A DNA stretch of 64,000 nt from Pseudofabraea citricarpa. Lineage: Eukaryota; Ascomycota; Leotiomycetes; Helotiales; Dermateaceae. Shown here piece by piece: positions 48,806 to 62,090 of the stretch. A model generated the notes under the pieces. The model ran no database searches. It was not told where the DNA came from and saw only the letters and a list, made by a program, of their open reading frames with translations. The position numbers and the translations under genes are program-made. Every line of letters begins with the position of its first letter. Within the stretch, counting starts at the first letter, position 1. The DNA lies in assembly GCA_029641185.1 (NCBI GenBank), contig JAPWGK010000003.1, positions 186,001 to 250,000 of the forward strand. Direction: 5' to 3'.

Positions 48806-50509
48806 TTATATAGTCAGTCTGTTTTGTCGGTATTCTTAGCGGATCACTGACGGTCAGTCGGTCGGTCGGTTGGAAACTCACCAGATCCCATTGCTGCAAG
48901 ACTTTCGCATATTGATATCGAAATGCTACTAGGAAAGCGCAATCCTTGAATTGTTTATAGATGTAAAAAGCTGCTTGCACCGGCCCCAGGGGTCCACATT
49001 CCCTCTTTAGACAAATGCCTCTCTCTTCACAGGGTCACAGCGGCCGCAAAGTGAGAGGCTGGAAAACCACGAACCACACTACTGTGGTAAATCCGCAGCC
49101 CGCATCAAAAAGTAATCTCGGGCCGCTGCAAGCCAGAGCGGCGATTCGCGAGACAAAACTTCCATCACGAATAAAGTAATATTCCACTAGTGAGTTACTC
49201 AGCTACTAGCTCAACTCACAAACTTCTCACCTTATGTAGCCGAGGTGCAGAAACAGCAACGTTTTAGAGCCATGGCAATCCCGCACGCAGCAAAATACCC
49301 AGAGCTGTCGGTCGAGGACGCCATTGCCGGTGTGAAAGATGTTATCAAGTCTATTATTGCCTTATTATCTAAATGCATCTCGTGAAAATGTGATCTGTAG
49401 AACTATTCCACGCTAGCTATATCACTAGAGAAATTTGCAGCATGGCGGACATATTATCTATAGCTCGTTGACGAAAGTACAGCTTAGAACATGTTAGTAG
49501 GTTGGTAGGTTATCTATCTCACTATCGACGGTTGGACGTCAGAGTATTCAGGAAGCGGTAGATAAGGGTCGAGACATGACAGATTTCAGTGACTGTTTTG
49601 TTTTCTGCTTTTATAAGGTGCAGAGTCTGGAGAGTGTAGGAAAAGAAAAGAGAGAAATGTCGCCAAACCGTCTAGTTTTGGAACCCCCGGAAATATATCA
49701 AGATGGTATATATCACGTCACGGGGTCGTCTTTAATTCATGGTGAGACGGCCTGCCTATCTGTAATGCAGAGTAAAAACATCAATCTATAGATGTACAAG
49801 TCTAATCTCCAGCATAATTGCTGTGTGCTTATGTTTATGAAATGCCAGGTGCTGAACCAATTACATAGGTATGCCAGCTCGCAGTGGCTGGTATTAAGAT
49901 CCGACGTACGTCAGGAAGATAGAAATCAGAGAGACCGATAATTGACACAGCTACTCGAACTAACACATCCATCTTTGATATTCCCTATAAATTCCCTCTT
50001 GTTGAAAATTGGTTGACTCCTTGCTCTTTTCTGGTCTCTTAATATTTTCCCATTCCCACCTCTCCTTCCAAGTCTCTCGCGAGTAAAGGCACTAGTAACT
50101 CGACAGGGCACCCATCATCAAAGTTTCCATCGACGAAACGACCAAGTCTGGAGTTTTACATCTCACGTTCTTTTCCACGTATGCTGAAGGCGAGTTATCA
50201 ATATATGTACTTATATTTATATTTACTTATTCAACCCAATCTCCACTTCACCTCTCGCTCTCACACAAGCTCAACAGCAAAACAACAACAGAAAAGGGGT
50301 ATATAGAAACGAAACGAAACGAGACGAAAAAGAAAAAGAAGACAAAAAATCGAACGAGTATCAAGAGCCACCACCCAACCCAACCCAACCCAACCCAGTC
50401 AAGCCAGACACCAGAAACCCCGCATCCTCAGAACGCCAAAGCCCAAAACCCAACACCCAAAATGCAAGAGCCAGACTCCACATGCTCATCAAACAGAAGA
50501 AGATCCTAT
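48806..50509. other. Intergenic, AT-rich, no gene recognised
   Basis: About 1.7 kb between the regulator stop and the membrane-protein stop. At 49273 a short frame starts MAIPHAAKYPELSVEDAI and ends after fewer than 40 codons; it could be a relic but resembles nothing I know. A purine-rich tract (50315-50350) and ACCCA repeats (50370-50398) lie at the right side. Confidence 0.5.
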
Positions 50510-52274
50510 CTACATATAATCAGAAGGCAGGTCAAACTCGTCACCCCAGCTCTCCCTCTGCATCTGCGTCTGCATCCGCACACCCTTCTCCACATCCACA
50601 TCCTCATCCTCATGATCCTTCTTCCCCCTCCACCAAAACCTGACGAGCGAGATCATCTCTCTCTCTTTCTCGTCCTCATTCCTAGAAGCGGCCAGGAATT
50701 GCGTCTCCTTACTGTGCGTCTCGTGTTCGTGTTCGTGTTCATCGCCCATTTCAGAGGGGCAGGGCGAGCCGGGGATCTCGTCGTAGATAGACTTCGTCTC
50801 CGTGTCGGTCGTGAGGATGATGGTTGGCGGTCTAGGTTTCTGGGCGTCGTGGAGGAGGGAGGGTGCTGATTCCTCTTCTTCCCGTTCCGACTCTTCGCTT
50901 GCTTGGGCTTCGACGTCGGTAGCCGAAGGGGTGGATTTGCTGGATAGGTGGATCGTGAGGAGGATGAGGAGGACCAGGAGGGATATCAACCTAGCAACAC
51001 ATGGAAGTTAGCCAAAAAAAAAAAAAAAAAAAAAAAAAAGAGTAAGAAGGAGGGAAGAAAAGTGTAAAATAAAAAAAATAAACTTACCAGACTGCATAGT
51101 CTAGACCTAAAACCACAAACCCCTCCCACGTCTTCTCCCTCGACGCTCCGAGAGAGAAAAGGTCGAGAATACTCTACACGATAACCGAAGACTAGACTTC
51201 GGCATAGGTACCTATAACCTATAACCCACCCGCCCTATAGGGCCCTATAGGTAGGTTTTCTTATTTTGAAAAAACCCACGGGTTATTTTTTTAAAAGAAA
51301 ACCCGCCCGCAAAACCTATAGGTAATCTATAAAACCTAGTTATATGATAATTATATTTGGGAATTTTCGGTATCTTCGGTACTTTATTCGGGTTTATTTT
51401 TTTAAGCTTTTGAAATACGAAAAATAAGATTTAAAGGATTCAGATAATTTTAATTAAGGATATTACTTGTTCGTTTAATTATAAGCTCTCGGGAAAGTAG
51501 ATCTTTGTTTAACGCTTTCTAAAAAGAGAAACTCGTCGGTCTAAAATTTAGAATCTAAAGTTTAGAATTTGAAATCTAAAGTCGAATCTGAAGTCGACTC
51601 TAAAGTTTAGAATCTGAAGTTTAGAATCTGAAATCTAAAGTAAAATCTGAAATCTAAAGTAAATCTAAAATCTGAAAATCTAAAGTTTATAAAGTTATTA
51701 TTAATTTATATACTAATTAGTATAACGCTATAGGTACCTATAAGTACCCGCCCTATAGGTCGGGTTTTTCCTAAAAATTATAACCCGCCCTATAGGTACC
51801 CGCAGGTTATTTTGAAATAAGAAAACCCGCCCTATAGGTACCTATACCAAAGTCTACTGAAGACCACGTCCCGGATTTCATAGCGCTCGTAACGACAAAC
51901 CTCTTCATATCTCTATAGACTTGTCTCGAGCTGATTGACGAGATGGTGAGTTCGAGGCCGGTAGCGGAGAGGAAGAGGACCGTTAGGACGAGGTTGAATA
52001 TCATAGACCTGCAGCGACGAATCAGCAACGGATTTAAAAAGAGATCCTCAATCGAGCGCACTCGAAAGAGGAAAGGGAAGACGTACGTGGGAATTTCTTC
52101 TTTGGTGTTGCTATCTCGCTTCGTGGATTTCTCAACCGAGAGACTTAGGAGGGCGAGGAGGGCGAGGGAGAGGATAATCTGAAGGGACCACAGGAGGGAA
52201 GCTAAGGACAATAAAGTCTTGGTTTTGCGTGGACGGCGAGAGGGCTCGGTGGTTTGTGGATGGTATACAGCCAT
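50510..52274 (-). CDS. Four-helix fungal membrane protein interrupted by a hAT-like element
   Basis: Best model, minus strand: exons 52274-52087, 52008-51858, 51173-51088 and 50990-50510, giving 301 residues. Four hydrophobic segments are LLWSLQIILSLALLALLSL, FNLVLTVLFLSATGLEL, a third around GTWSS/SILDLFSL, and VVLGLDYAVWLISLLVLLILL. A Glu/Ser-rich acidic tail follows. The block SLGASREKTWEGFVVLGLDYAVW looks strongly conserved. Intron 2 would be 684 bp (51857-51174), far longer than any other in the window, and it contains the 664-bp mobile element. Without the element the flanking frames are continuous except for a TAG at 51174-51176, which is also the proposed acceptor. So the gene either splices the element out or is broken. 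A donor at 51896 (GTCGTT) is another in-phase option. Function unknown. Confidence 0.65.
51021..51040. repeat. Poly-A run in the last intron of the membrane-protein gene
   Basis: A run of more than 20 A residues on the plus strand, roughly 51016-51039, lies inside the 97-bp intron 51087-50991. On the coding strand it is a poly-T tract before the acceptor, acting as an unusually long polypyrimidine tract. Confidence 0.6.
51193..51856. mobile_element. hAT-like miniature element (MITE), 664 bp
   Basis: The ends are inverted copies: the left end and the reverse complement of the right end both read TAGACTTYGGYATAGGTACC and match at 22 of 24 positions. The two differences are C/T transitions. The element is flanked by CCGAAGAC (51185-51192) and CTGAAGAC (51857-51864), a 7/8 match that fits the 8-bp target duplication of hAT transposons. 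ACCCGCCCTATAGG recurs as a subterminal repeat at 51228, 51746, 51783 and 51825, also hAT-like. The interior is AT-rich and contains a short tandem array but no transposase, so it is non-autonomous. Confidence 0.85.
51537..51690. repeat. Internal tandem array of the MITE
   Basis: About 150 bp made of imperfect copies of TTTAGAATCTAAAG / TCTGAAATCTAAAGT units, including several AAATCTAAAGT copies. They form an irregular 15-20 bp tandem pattern inside the element. Confidence 0.7.
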
Positions 52275-55200
52275 GATTATAGGAGCGGAGAGATAGACTC
52301 GTCGTCACTAAGTACAATCATAGGCGGGAAACCACAACGAAGCATCAAACTCAAGAGTCGCAAAAGAAAACAAACAGATAAGGATTCTTGAGACGTCGAC
52401 TTAGTCAATCATGGTTCCTTCCATATTCGAGCAATAGTCGCTCGACTATATATCTTTCAGCCTCCTGCCAGCCAGTGGAGGACATTAAAGATCTGATATT
52501 CGTTCTAAAAGCATCCAACTTAGCCGATCGGAAATGCTGAGCCTCAGCCCAAGAGACAAGTTAAGCTCACCTCACAGAGTGGAGTGCATACACCAACCCA
52601 TCACATCACATCACCTCACCTCCAACCTCAACCTCAACCTCAACCATCACATAATCAGCCGTCCGAAAGAATGATTCCAAGCACCCAAGGTGTGTGATGT
52701 GCCTGAAATCTACTCCGCCATCCATCTCCACCCCACACCCACGGCTCAACACGGCGCGAAAGAGCAAAAAGCAAGGCAGATCAGAATGAAAGAATGAGGC
52801 ACGAAAAAGGCCTGACATACAACGACCCCATCGGATGAACCAATAGATCCCTCACGACTGTGCCAATCGGACCCGCAACCGACCGGGTCGGAGATGAAGT
52901 GTACAAGAGAAGGCGTCTTTGCTTCGCTTCTTTTTGCTGTGCACCGCCCGAAAGCCTCACGTCGGCAAGCAGAAATGTGAAGGTAGGCAAAAGAGGGGTA
53001 GAATTGCGGCGGGCGTGGACGAGGGCGAGGCCAAGGGCGCATTCAGCCTCAGCAAACAGTGACAGTAAGCACGCTTGCGGCGAGGTGGTGTCGGTGTGCT
53101 GGTGTGTTGGTGTTGGCGGCGGCGCAGAACAACATCTAAAAATAAAAAGGAGAGCTCCACGTGATATAAGCAGGACAGGTTGGAAATATAGATAGCCATC
53201 TCACCATAGGTAAGGCTATGCGAGGAACTTCTTTTTCTTCTGCGGGCTTTCGAGAACCTGTCGGTTTGATTCCTTCCGGTTTGACTGATGACGCTTCTGT
53301 TTCTGTTGCTGATTTTATCTCTGTTGCTAAGGGTCTATCTATTCTAGACTGGTGAGATTCTTGTTTTTTTAACCCCAAGATGCTGTTCCGAGATGGAATC
53401 ATGGCAAGCCGAGACCCTTTTATTTCCGGCATTTGGAATCATAGAAGTTGTGGATGTTTGAAACTGCTACTCTTAGTGCTGAGACAGCTGCGAAAATAGA
53501 CGAGAGGTGCTGTTTTTCTTTTGGTGAAATACCTTTCCCGAGACCCTATCAGCGGGCTTTCGTCAGAACAATTGCCTGAGGTCGAACTGGAACAGAATTA
53601 TCAGACTCTCCGAATTAGACTGTCTAATTTCAAGTCTAGATTCGCGCCTCCCCGAAGTGTTTTCTCTTACCTTTGAATTCGAGTTGGCATGGACTCATCC
53701 CTTTCAACGACCAAGTAATAATCAGAACGATCACCACTACCTTCGTAGTATGCAATCCATCAACTACCATATGTCGTAAGAGGATGCAACGGAAGTTTCG
53801 ATAGGGATGTCTGATTTACTAAATAGCAATTAGTTGAAAGTGAGTGATGTTTCTCTCCTCGCCACAGAATGATCTCGTCCAACCACACAACCAGTCATAT
53901 CCCTTTATTGGAATGTGGAAGAATAGCTATTTTTATGACCTTGGTAAGTTATATCCTCCTGTTTTCCTTTCAGCCTCCAACCCGTAGACAGCGAGTTCGC
54001 GATATAAATATTTCCTGCCGGACCTGCTATTACCCAGGAATAGTCATCGAAGTTTTCTGGAGGAACTTCCTGGACAAAGTGGAGTAACAAAGGTGTAGTT
54101 CACATGCCTTCTTTCGCATGTTAGAGGTTGTGCACGATGCGGGAGTTATTCATATTGTACGGGTTTCCTGATTCCTTTTATTCCATTGTCAGCTGGGATT
54201 TTGTTATCATCCTTTTGGCCTTTGGATCTTGTAAGTCTGCTATTAGTTTCAGGAATGGAAAAGACAGAGAACAAGTGATCTTCGAATATTATTTCATATC
54301 GAAGAACACCGAAACATGCTTAACATATGTATCTCCTTCTCTGATCGACCTTGAGGAGCACATCGGCATGGCTTTGGTGTGTAATCTGAGTTATCTGCTG
54401 TTGAAACCAGTATTAGATAGCTCCATTTTTTGTCGTGATTTTTACTGGCAGATGAGGATATCCTTACAAATCTAAATCTTTAGCCTCAGACCTTGACGTG
54501 ATTGAACTGGCCTACCTGACAGAAACATGTCTTGGACCTTTGTATGTTATCAATTAAACTTCCATTAAACATGTACTATTAATGCGAGGTAGAACTTTCT
54601 AATCATGTTATTGATGTTGATAACAATCGAATAATGGTGGCCAAATAGTAAGAAGGATGTCAACAGATAATCTCTGATGAAGTGATGTACAAACATTGAA
54701 GGTTCTCAATAGCACCTTGAACAGGAAATGACATAAAACATCAAGCTGGTCGATCATCGCGGTGTCGGAACACTTTGACGCCGCTAATCAACAGAGAGTG
54801 CTAGGAGAAAACCCAAGACAGCTACGTCGGTGGCTTTGAGAGTGACCAAGTCCAAATTTCATCTCATAATCGAAATAGGAGTAGACAAGTGAAAATGACA
54901 AGCGGTATTCCATCGGGGCCTCATCGCTCCCAACCAACAGAAAGATCTCAGACCCCAGATCGGCAATAGGGTAGATGTCTCGGAACTCACGATGCTTAAT
55001 TCTCTCGGGTCAAAAACTTCGTTGACATTTCAGAACATGATGATGTGACAGAAGAAAAGAGAAGATTTTTGGAAGACGAAACACAAATTGATCACCGCCG
55101 CACTTCCCAGGTTGGGCAGCAACGAAGCCCCTCCCCGGAACTCAGGGAAGTGGGGAAAGAAGCTAAGGGAAAGCTCACGATGCAATGCAAAGTGCGTGGT

Positions 55201-57727
55201 CAATTGTCGCAAAGATGCGACAGGAACTCGAGCCGTTGTTAGGCTCTGCTTCTGGCGGTCGGTCGGGCTTCAGTACAGCTCAGTCAGGACCTCTCTCTGG
55301 TCTGTTCTTCCATCGGGCATTCACCAAGGAGATAGGTTCATCTCGGCTTCCCGACAGGATGGATATGACAGCGGATAAGGTTCAGACTATGGGAGTATCC
55401 GAGGATGGATCATGGTGCGAAGCAAAATATTTCCTTTTTCTCGTGGGGGGTCCGTGGGGGTTGAGTGAAGATATACTCGGCTTGGTAAGACCAGGGGGAT
55501 CTCGGACCCCTTGAGCTGGTGACAAATGTGATCTGACCACTGGCTGCCGTTTCTTGTTTTTCTCCCTCTCTTCTCGGGGTTTCTATATTTATGAGAGTTT
55601 TGTCTAATGAGCCGCACTATTTGGGCTACTGAGCCCTTAGCTGATTATCGAAATGCTGCGTAGCAACCGTCGCAAACCGGGTCGAGAGGGAAAAAAGGAG
55701 AATGGCTCTAGTTTGAGTGTCGCAAAGAAGTGGTCTGTTGTTATTTTTGTATGAACCAGATGGGAAACAAGTTTGGGTGTTCATTCGTGTTTGATTTGTA
55801 CTGGAATTGCAGTGAATCAAGTGGTGATCGGATGGATGTTTGGCATGTTGCAGAGGAAGGAATTCCGAGATGGGCGTCCGAGAATAGCTACGGGGTGCCG
55901 GGTGATCAGCTCCAACGATATGATCGACGCAAGGTGATGGTCATGGCATCGGCAAGCTGTGGTCTGCTTTGGAGGCTGCATCATCTCGCTGTTCTCCTGT
56001 CTCGGAAACTCTAAGCCCTCTGGCGTCTGGTCTCTGCACTCGACCTGTCTTGGGAAGTTGGCATGTTTGGCGGGAAGGGCTCGTCGTCGGTTTCCGGCAG
56101 CGACACGTGCGGGTGCAAGGATGAGGGCCACGAGTTTGCCTTCTGGCTTCTGTCCTTGCAGCAAATCGACGAAGAAAGTTTCTGCAGACGACAAAGACAC
56201 CGAGGATCGACCGGGGCCAGCTGATGGCATTGTGACTCTTGTTCGCCGTGGTCTGGATTCCAGAATGCGCCTTCTGAAGGGCGATCACCGCAAAGGACCT
56301 GCCAGAGAAAGTGAGAAACCCGAGCGGACGGGCCTGGAGTCGAGATAAGTGGGTATGATTTGCTATGCGCTGAGGGCTGATGTGACTGATCAGGGTGCGC
56401 AGAGATTTGAGGATCCAGGAGGGAGGTGGGAGGAGGGAGGAAACCCATGAACATGAAGGAGGAGGCTCGGCCTTACCGGATTTGAGCTCCCGGACGTTGG
56501 GCGCTTGGTCGATGATGTTTTTCTTTCGATAGGAGACTTTTCAGCCAACGATACTTGGTAAAGAATGTGAACGTACGTACCATAGGGTAAACCTTGTCTG
56601 ATTCAGGGACAACGTCAACGTCAACATCAACGGCACCTATCCGTCAGTTAGAGTAGGGTTCAAGAAACAAGTCAGGTAATAATGCTCAAATACGCGACGA
56701 TGCATGCTGCATAGTGCATAGTGCATGAGGTACATAAGTACTGTACACACTCACCGCTCGTACAGCAGTGATCGCTCGGAGGAAGTGATGATGTACAGGA
56801 TAGCCATTGACGTGCGGGCGGGACATGGCATGTGGACATGTGCCAGTTGCAGTTGCTATCAGTTCAGTGTTTGCAAGAGTGGATGCGATGCAAAAACAAG
56901 TGGAACCGAGCCTTTGCTCTGACTATGAACTCCATGAACATAAGCGAGTAGTGGGGCCAACAACCTCTTTGCAACTCTTGCGATCCAGCAACAAACCCAC
57001 AACAACCCAGACCACCACCAGACCACCACCAGATCCCCCCCTCAAAACCCACATCTGCGAGCATCGTGACAAGATTGGGCCTGGCAGAAGAGGAAGAGGA
57101 GGGAGCTATTGTACCAGGCCCAGGGCCAAGCGGAGGTAGGGATGCCACTTCCCTGGCTGGCTGGCTGGCTGGCTGGCTGGCTAACTATCTACCCTGAGAG
57201 CACTGGCACTGGCTCTGGCTCTGGCTCTGGCTCTTGCTACCTTCGTTCCTGGTGTGCTTGCGCCTGCGCCAGAATACGATCCGATGGCAGGTTTGATTAC
57301 CACGACGACATAGCTCCGAGCTCAGTTGCCCATGGTTAGTTAAGATGGCCTCTCTCCTATGCTTCTACCCACTCGACGATTCCCTTCACCAACATCACTC
57401 CTCTTCATTTTTTGGCTCTGCCCGCCCTGGGTCATCCTAGGTTACGGCTCTGTTTATTTTCCTTTTACTTTCTACCGTCTCCTCTCCTCTCCTCTCCTTA
57501 CTCGTGTGTGTGCGCGCTTTGTCATCCATCCAGCAGAGTTTACTACGATTGCGTTTGCCTTTGTATCAAGTGGCGGCCGACTCGACAAGTTTTTCCTCCG
57601 GCCCGTTATCAACGCCTCGCTATATCACCCCACCAAGCCGCATGCAGTCGACCTGACCGTCCACCGCCATACCTCTTAAGGGCCAGCTCTAGAACCACCG
57701 GGTACTTAGAGAGCAGGAGAAGACAAC
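52275..57727. other. 5.4 kb gene-poor tract upstream of the exporter gene
   Basis: I found no frame with domains or consistent exons. Tandem AACCTC units occur at 52617-52645. Open frames at 53869-54475 (plus) and 55817-56454 (minus) are low in plausibility. The right end (56900-57727) is C/T-rich with microsatellites and is probably the long promoter and leader of the ThrE-type gene. Confidence 0.5.
57151..57240. repeat. CTGG and CTCTGG microsatellites
   Basis: About seven CTGG/GGCT units at 57152-57181, then a run of GGCTCT units near 57206-57236. Confidence 0.8.
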
Positions 57728-60496
57728 ATGGACAGAACAACCCCCATTGGAATTCCATACATCATGTCGAGCGAGTATACGTCGCCAAGTGAAGCCAGAG
57801 GCGATGGCCATCAGGAGGGGTATATCGAGGTCGCTTCCATCTCGTCCACCGAGAACAGTGCCGATAACTCTGCAACTCCAAGCAGACCGTCCAGCTCATT
57901 AGGCCACCAGGTTCCCAAGAAGAGCAGAGTCAGATTCAACAGTACCAGTGAGGCCAATGATTCAACCAACATTCGTTCCCAATTCCCTCTACGAGACAGG
58001 TCACAATCTCCACCAAGCATCACCACGCCCAAAAAGTCCAAGATAGCTCCAAACACGAGGAATACAAGTGTTACTCGACTCGAACGCCACACTCCGGAGA
58101 TTGAGAAGGTCAATCCATTTGACGATCCTCTCCCAAGTCCCGTTCTGAGACCCAGGCCAAGTGTGCTTCGAAAGGAATCTTACAATGGACGAGACATACG
58201 AGAGGAAGAGGAAGAGGAGGAGGCGCATAACGAGAAGACCTTCTCTGCCATAGCTGCACAAGAACGAGCCCAGAGGATTGCCAGCTTGGTAGTAAGCCAC
58301 TCTGCTCCAGCTTCCAGGCGGACAAGCTTGGAGGATGACATCGACGAGGAGTACGAGCCACCAGTTCGAAGGACGGGCCTGCCGGTCAGGATCGACGATA
58401 TTCCGTTGGTGGATATAGGGAGGCACAAGTTTGACGGCACTGGATTTGATGTATCAGACGAACTCCTAGAAGAGAAGGAACCATCGGCTGCTACGAGTAG
58501 TTCTCTTGCACACAAACTGGTCCGAGCCCACACAACAAAATACTTGAATCCAAAGGGAGTGAGAATGTCGGACCCTGCCCCTGGACTTCAGTCTGGCCAA
58601 GTCACTCCCACCGAGGAGCAGCAGGACATGGAGGAATACGTTCCGAGACCATCGCATTACCGTGGCGGAGTTCTATCTTCCCTCTTGAAGCTCTACAATG
58701 CACCTCAATCAGGGACTTACTCCAAGATGTCAAGCAATGGAGGCACTCTAAGCGGGAGTCCTTCCCAAGCCGGGACACAGTTGACAACTCCTGGCTCCTC
58801 TGGAACTGTAACACCATCCCGAGCGAAGCAAGCGAAGTGGTACAATCACAAGAGTCAATCTCAAGATACTCTTGCAGGTTTGATTGAGGCTTCTGCCATT
58901 CTAGGAGTGCAAGGTGGCCACACAAAACCGGGTAGACCACAGAGACCCGGTATGGGGAAACGGACACACAGCGGACGATTGATCGAGTCAGCCATAAACA
59001 GGATCAACGGTCGACCTAGACTGGAGGATGAAATTAGGATCACCGTACACATTGCCGAAACCCTGAGTCGGCACAAGTATCTGCTGAAGCTGTGCCGAGC
59101 CTTGATGAGTTACGGAGCGCCAACTCATCGACTGGAGGAGTACATGAAGATGACAGCTCGAGTGCTCGAGATTGATGGACAATTTCTTTACATGCCTGGA
59201 TGTATGATCATCTCTTTCGATGACGCATCTACACATACCACCGAAGTCAAGCTTGTCCGATCAGTGCAAGGAGTTGATTTGGGAAAGTTGAAGGATGTTC
59301 ACGAGATCTACAAGGAGGTTGTTCACGATGTTATCGGCGTCGAAGAAGCCACCCAACGACTCGATGCAGTTATTCAAGCCAAACCAAAACACAACCCTTG
59401 GTTCTTGGTCTTTATCTATGGATTGGCCAGCGCATCAGTCGCACCTTTCGGTAAGTCCATCCTTCTAAGAATATCTATCAAAACTAACAGTCTGCAGCAT
59501 TTGAAGCACGACTGATCGATTTACCAATTGCCTATATCCTTGGCTGCCTCTTGGGTATACTTCAACTTATCGTCGCACCTCGATCTGACCTCTACTCGAA
59601 CGTCTTTGAAATCTCTGCAGCAGTCCTCACATCCTTCCTCGCAAGAGCCTTTGGTTCAATCCGTGGTGGTGACCTCTTCTGCTTCTCGGCACTGGCTCAG
59701 TCATCGATAGCTCTTATTCTACCTGGTTATATGGTTTTATGTGGTTCTCTTGAACTGCAGTCTCGGTCTATGGTTGCTGGTTCGGTCCGAATGGTCTACG
59801 CCATCATTTATTCTCTGTTCCTTGGTTTCGGTATCACGATCGGAACTGCTCTCTATGGTCTCGTTGACCCTAACGCAACCTCATCTACCACTTGCGCGAA
59901 TCCAATCACCCCATACTATCGGTGGTTCTTCGTACCGGTGTTCACACTCTGTCTTACCATCATCAACCAAGCGAAATGGAAACAGACTCCAGTGATGCTC
60001 TTCATCGCATTTGCTGGTTACATCGTCAACTTCTATTCTGCTCTCCGCTTTCCATCTTCGGCTCAACTTGCAAACACACTTGGTGCTCTTGCAGTCGGTG
60101 TACTTGGAAATCTCTACTCGCGGATGCGTCATGGCGTAGCAGCAGCAGCTTTACTTCCTGCCATCTTCGTACAAGTCCCATCTGGCCTTGCTGCATCCGG
60201 ATCATTGCTAGCTGGTTTGAGTACTGCCGATTCAATCACGAACTCCAGCTCTTATGCCAATGGTACAGCCAAGATCAACGGTACTAGCTCGGTAAGTTCT
60301 CAACTCGTAATGAAGTGGCACACATACTAACGGTTTCCAGGTCACGGTTACAAGCTCGGAAGATCTAAACACAATCGTCTTCAATGTTGGATACAGCATG
60401 ATCCAAGTCGCCATCGGCATCACTGTCGGTCTGTTCCTCAGCGCCTTGATTGTCTACCCGCTAGGCAAGAGGAGGAGCGGACTGTTCAGCTTCTAG
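57728..60496 (+). CDS. ThrE-type threonine/serine exporter-like membrane protein (DUF1212)
   Basis: Three exons, 57728-59450, 59498-60291 and 60341-60496, encode 890 residues; introns are 47 and 49 bp. The N-terminal 430 residues are hydrophilic, Ser/Pro/Glu-rich and probably cytosolic. Next is the first ThrE domain (HIAETLSRHKYLLKLCRALMSYGAPTHRLEEYM, then GQFLYMPGCMIISFDD). A block of about ten helices follows: NPWFLVFIYGLASASVAPF, DLPIAYILGCLLGILQL, FARAFGS-like and GGDLFCFSALAQSSIALILPGYMVL. The last helix is in exon 3. The fold matches bacterial ThrE and yeast Prm10-like proteins. Bacterial relatives export threonine and serine; the fungal substrate is unproven. ATG 57728 is used; a second in-frame ATG at 57764 is a possible start. 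Confidence 0.92.
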
Positions 60497-62059
60497 AAAT
60501 CACCACGACAGTTATTATATATTAATAGGGTACACACAGGACTTTTTTCCTTGGGGAGAGGCGCTTTCACTTTTTTTTTTTTTGTCTTTGTTATTCGATG
60601 CGAGCGAGCATTCATACATTCTTTTGGAAACGGTGGGGGGTAGCGATTCGAGCGACGGGGGTGAAAACAAACAAACAACGGGTTAGAGGTTTATACTAGC
60701 GGGCGGCGCGTGGGTGGAGCGATACAGTTATATACATTCACGGCAGACGCATGCATGCATTTCTTTTTTGTTCTTTTGTTTTTTTTTTTGTTTTTTTTTG
60801 TCTTCTTTCTGGATACTTTTCCCCTGTCTTTCTCTCTATAGCGCGGTTCGGACTGGGCTGGGTTGGGTTGGATTGGATTGGGTTGGAATGAATTGGATAG
60901 CGAAAGGTGTACAAGGGGGAATGGTGAATGGTGGCGAGGTGTTATTTTTTCTGCGGGGGTTTTCCTAGGATGGAAGGGGTTTGGCGATTCAACATTATGT
61001 CGTTGCGTCGAACTAGACTTTCTTGTCTTGGTTTTTTGGGGGGGGGGGCTTTGTTCCAGGCATGTAAGGGCGAATAGATAGAAAGAAAGAAGGAGGCATT
61101 AGAGATGGAAACTCATAGAGTAGATGGACCGTACTCTTCCTTCATTGAGTGCGTTAGAATTAGAGCTAGAGTTAGAGTTAGAGCATAGAATAGACTTTAG
61201 ACTTAGACTTAGACTTAGTACCAGAGAGGGGAGATGGAAGAAGTGAAGAGGGGTGGTTGTATGTATATATCTTATCAGTGGATCAGGAGAGGAAGGAAGA
61301 GAGAGAGAGGGGGGGGGGTAGAGAGATAGCCATCACAATGAAGAGAATTGAAAGCCAAAAAAAAAAACAAAAAAAAAAAGAGAGAGAGAGAAATTCATCT
61401 GAGATGCAGTAACTGTACCGCTCCGCCGACCAGGGTCTATAAACAAACACCCGATCCTACCGCTACCGACTGACTGATCGCTAAGCTCGAGTCGAGTCGA
61501 GTTAAGCGAGCTCACTCACTCCTGCTTAGGTATATCATACACCTCTGTACTTTTCTCCTCTCTCTCTCTCTCTCTCTCTTCTCTATGTCTACGTCTACGT
61601 CTATCTCTATCTCTATCTCTCTTGCTTCAAATTATCCTCTATCCTACCCCGCCTTCTTCCTCACTCCTCCTCACTCCTCCTCCCTCCTTCACTTCACTTC
61701 ATCTTATCTTACCTCACCTCACCTCACCACGTCTCCCTGCCTCGCACGCGTGGTGCGTGCCACGGGGGTGGGTGGTTCTGGGATCAGATACATTGAACAG
61801 GGAGTAATATCAGGACTGACAGCTCTTTCGGTTACAGTTTCACTTATAGTCGCAGTGACGCGAGAAGAAGGGGAAGGAGAAAGAGAAAAGAAATAAGAAA
61901 TAAGAAACGAGAAGAAGAAAGAAGAAGAACGAGGTGGAATGAAGTAGAGTGGAGTCAGGTAAAGTAAAGTAAGCGAGCGGGTATCTCATCCTCTTCTCCT
62001 ATTTCCACATGTACACACACGCGCGCGCGCACAAAAGAGGTTATGGAAAGAGGTTTTAG

Positions 62060-62090
<31 letters not shown>

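Noticed and set aside
50462..50869. 135-codon plus-strand frame opposite the membrane-protein tail
   Set aside because: Antisense shadow of the acidic tail exon.
56011..56454. 147-codon minus-strand frame
   Set aside because: Overlaps other equally long frames on both strands; looks like chance in balanced-composition DNA.
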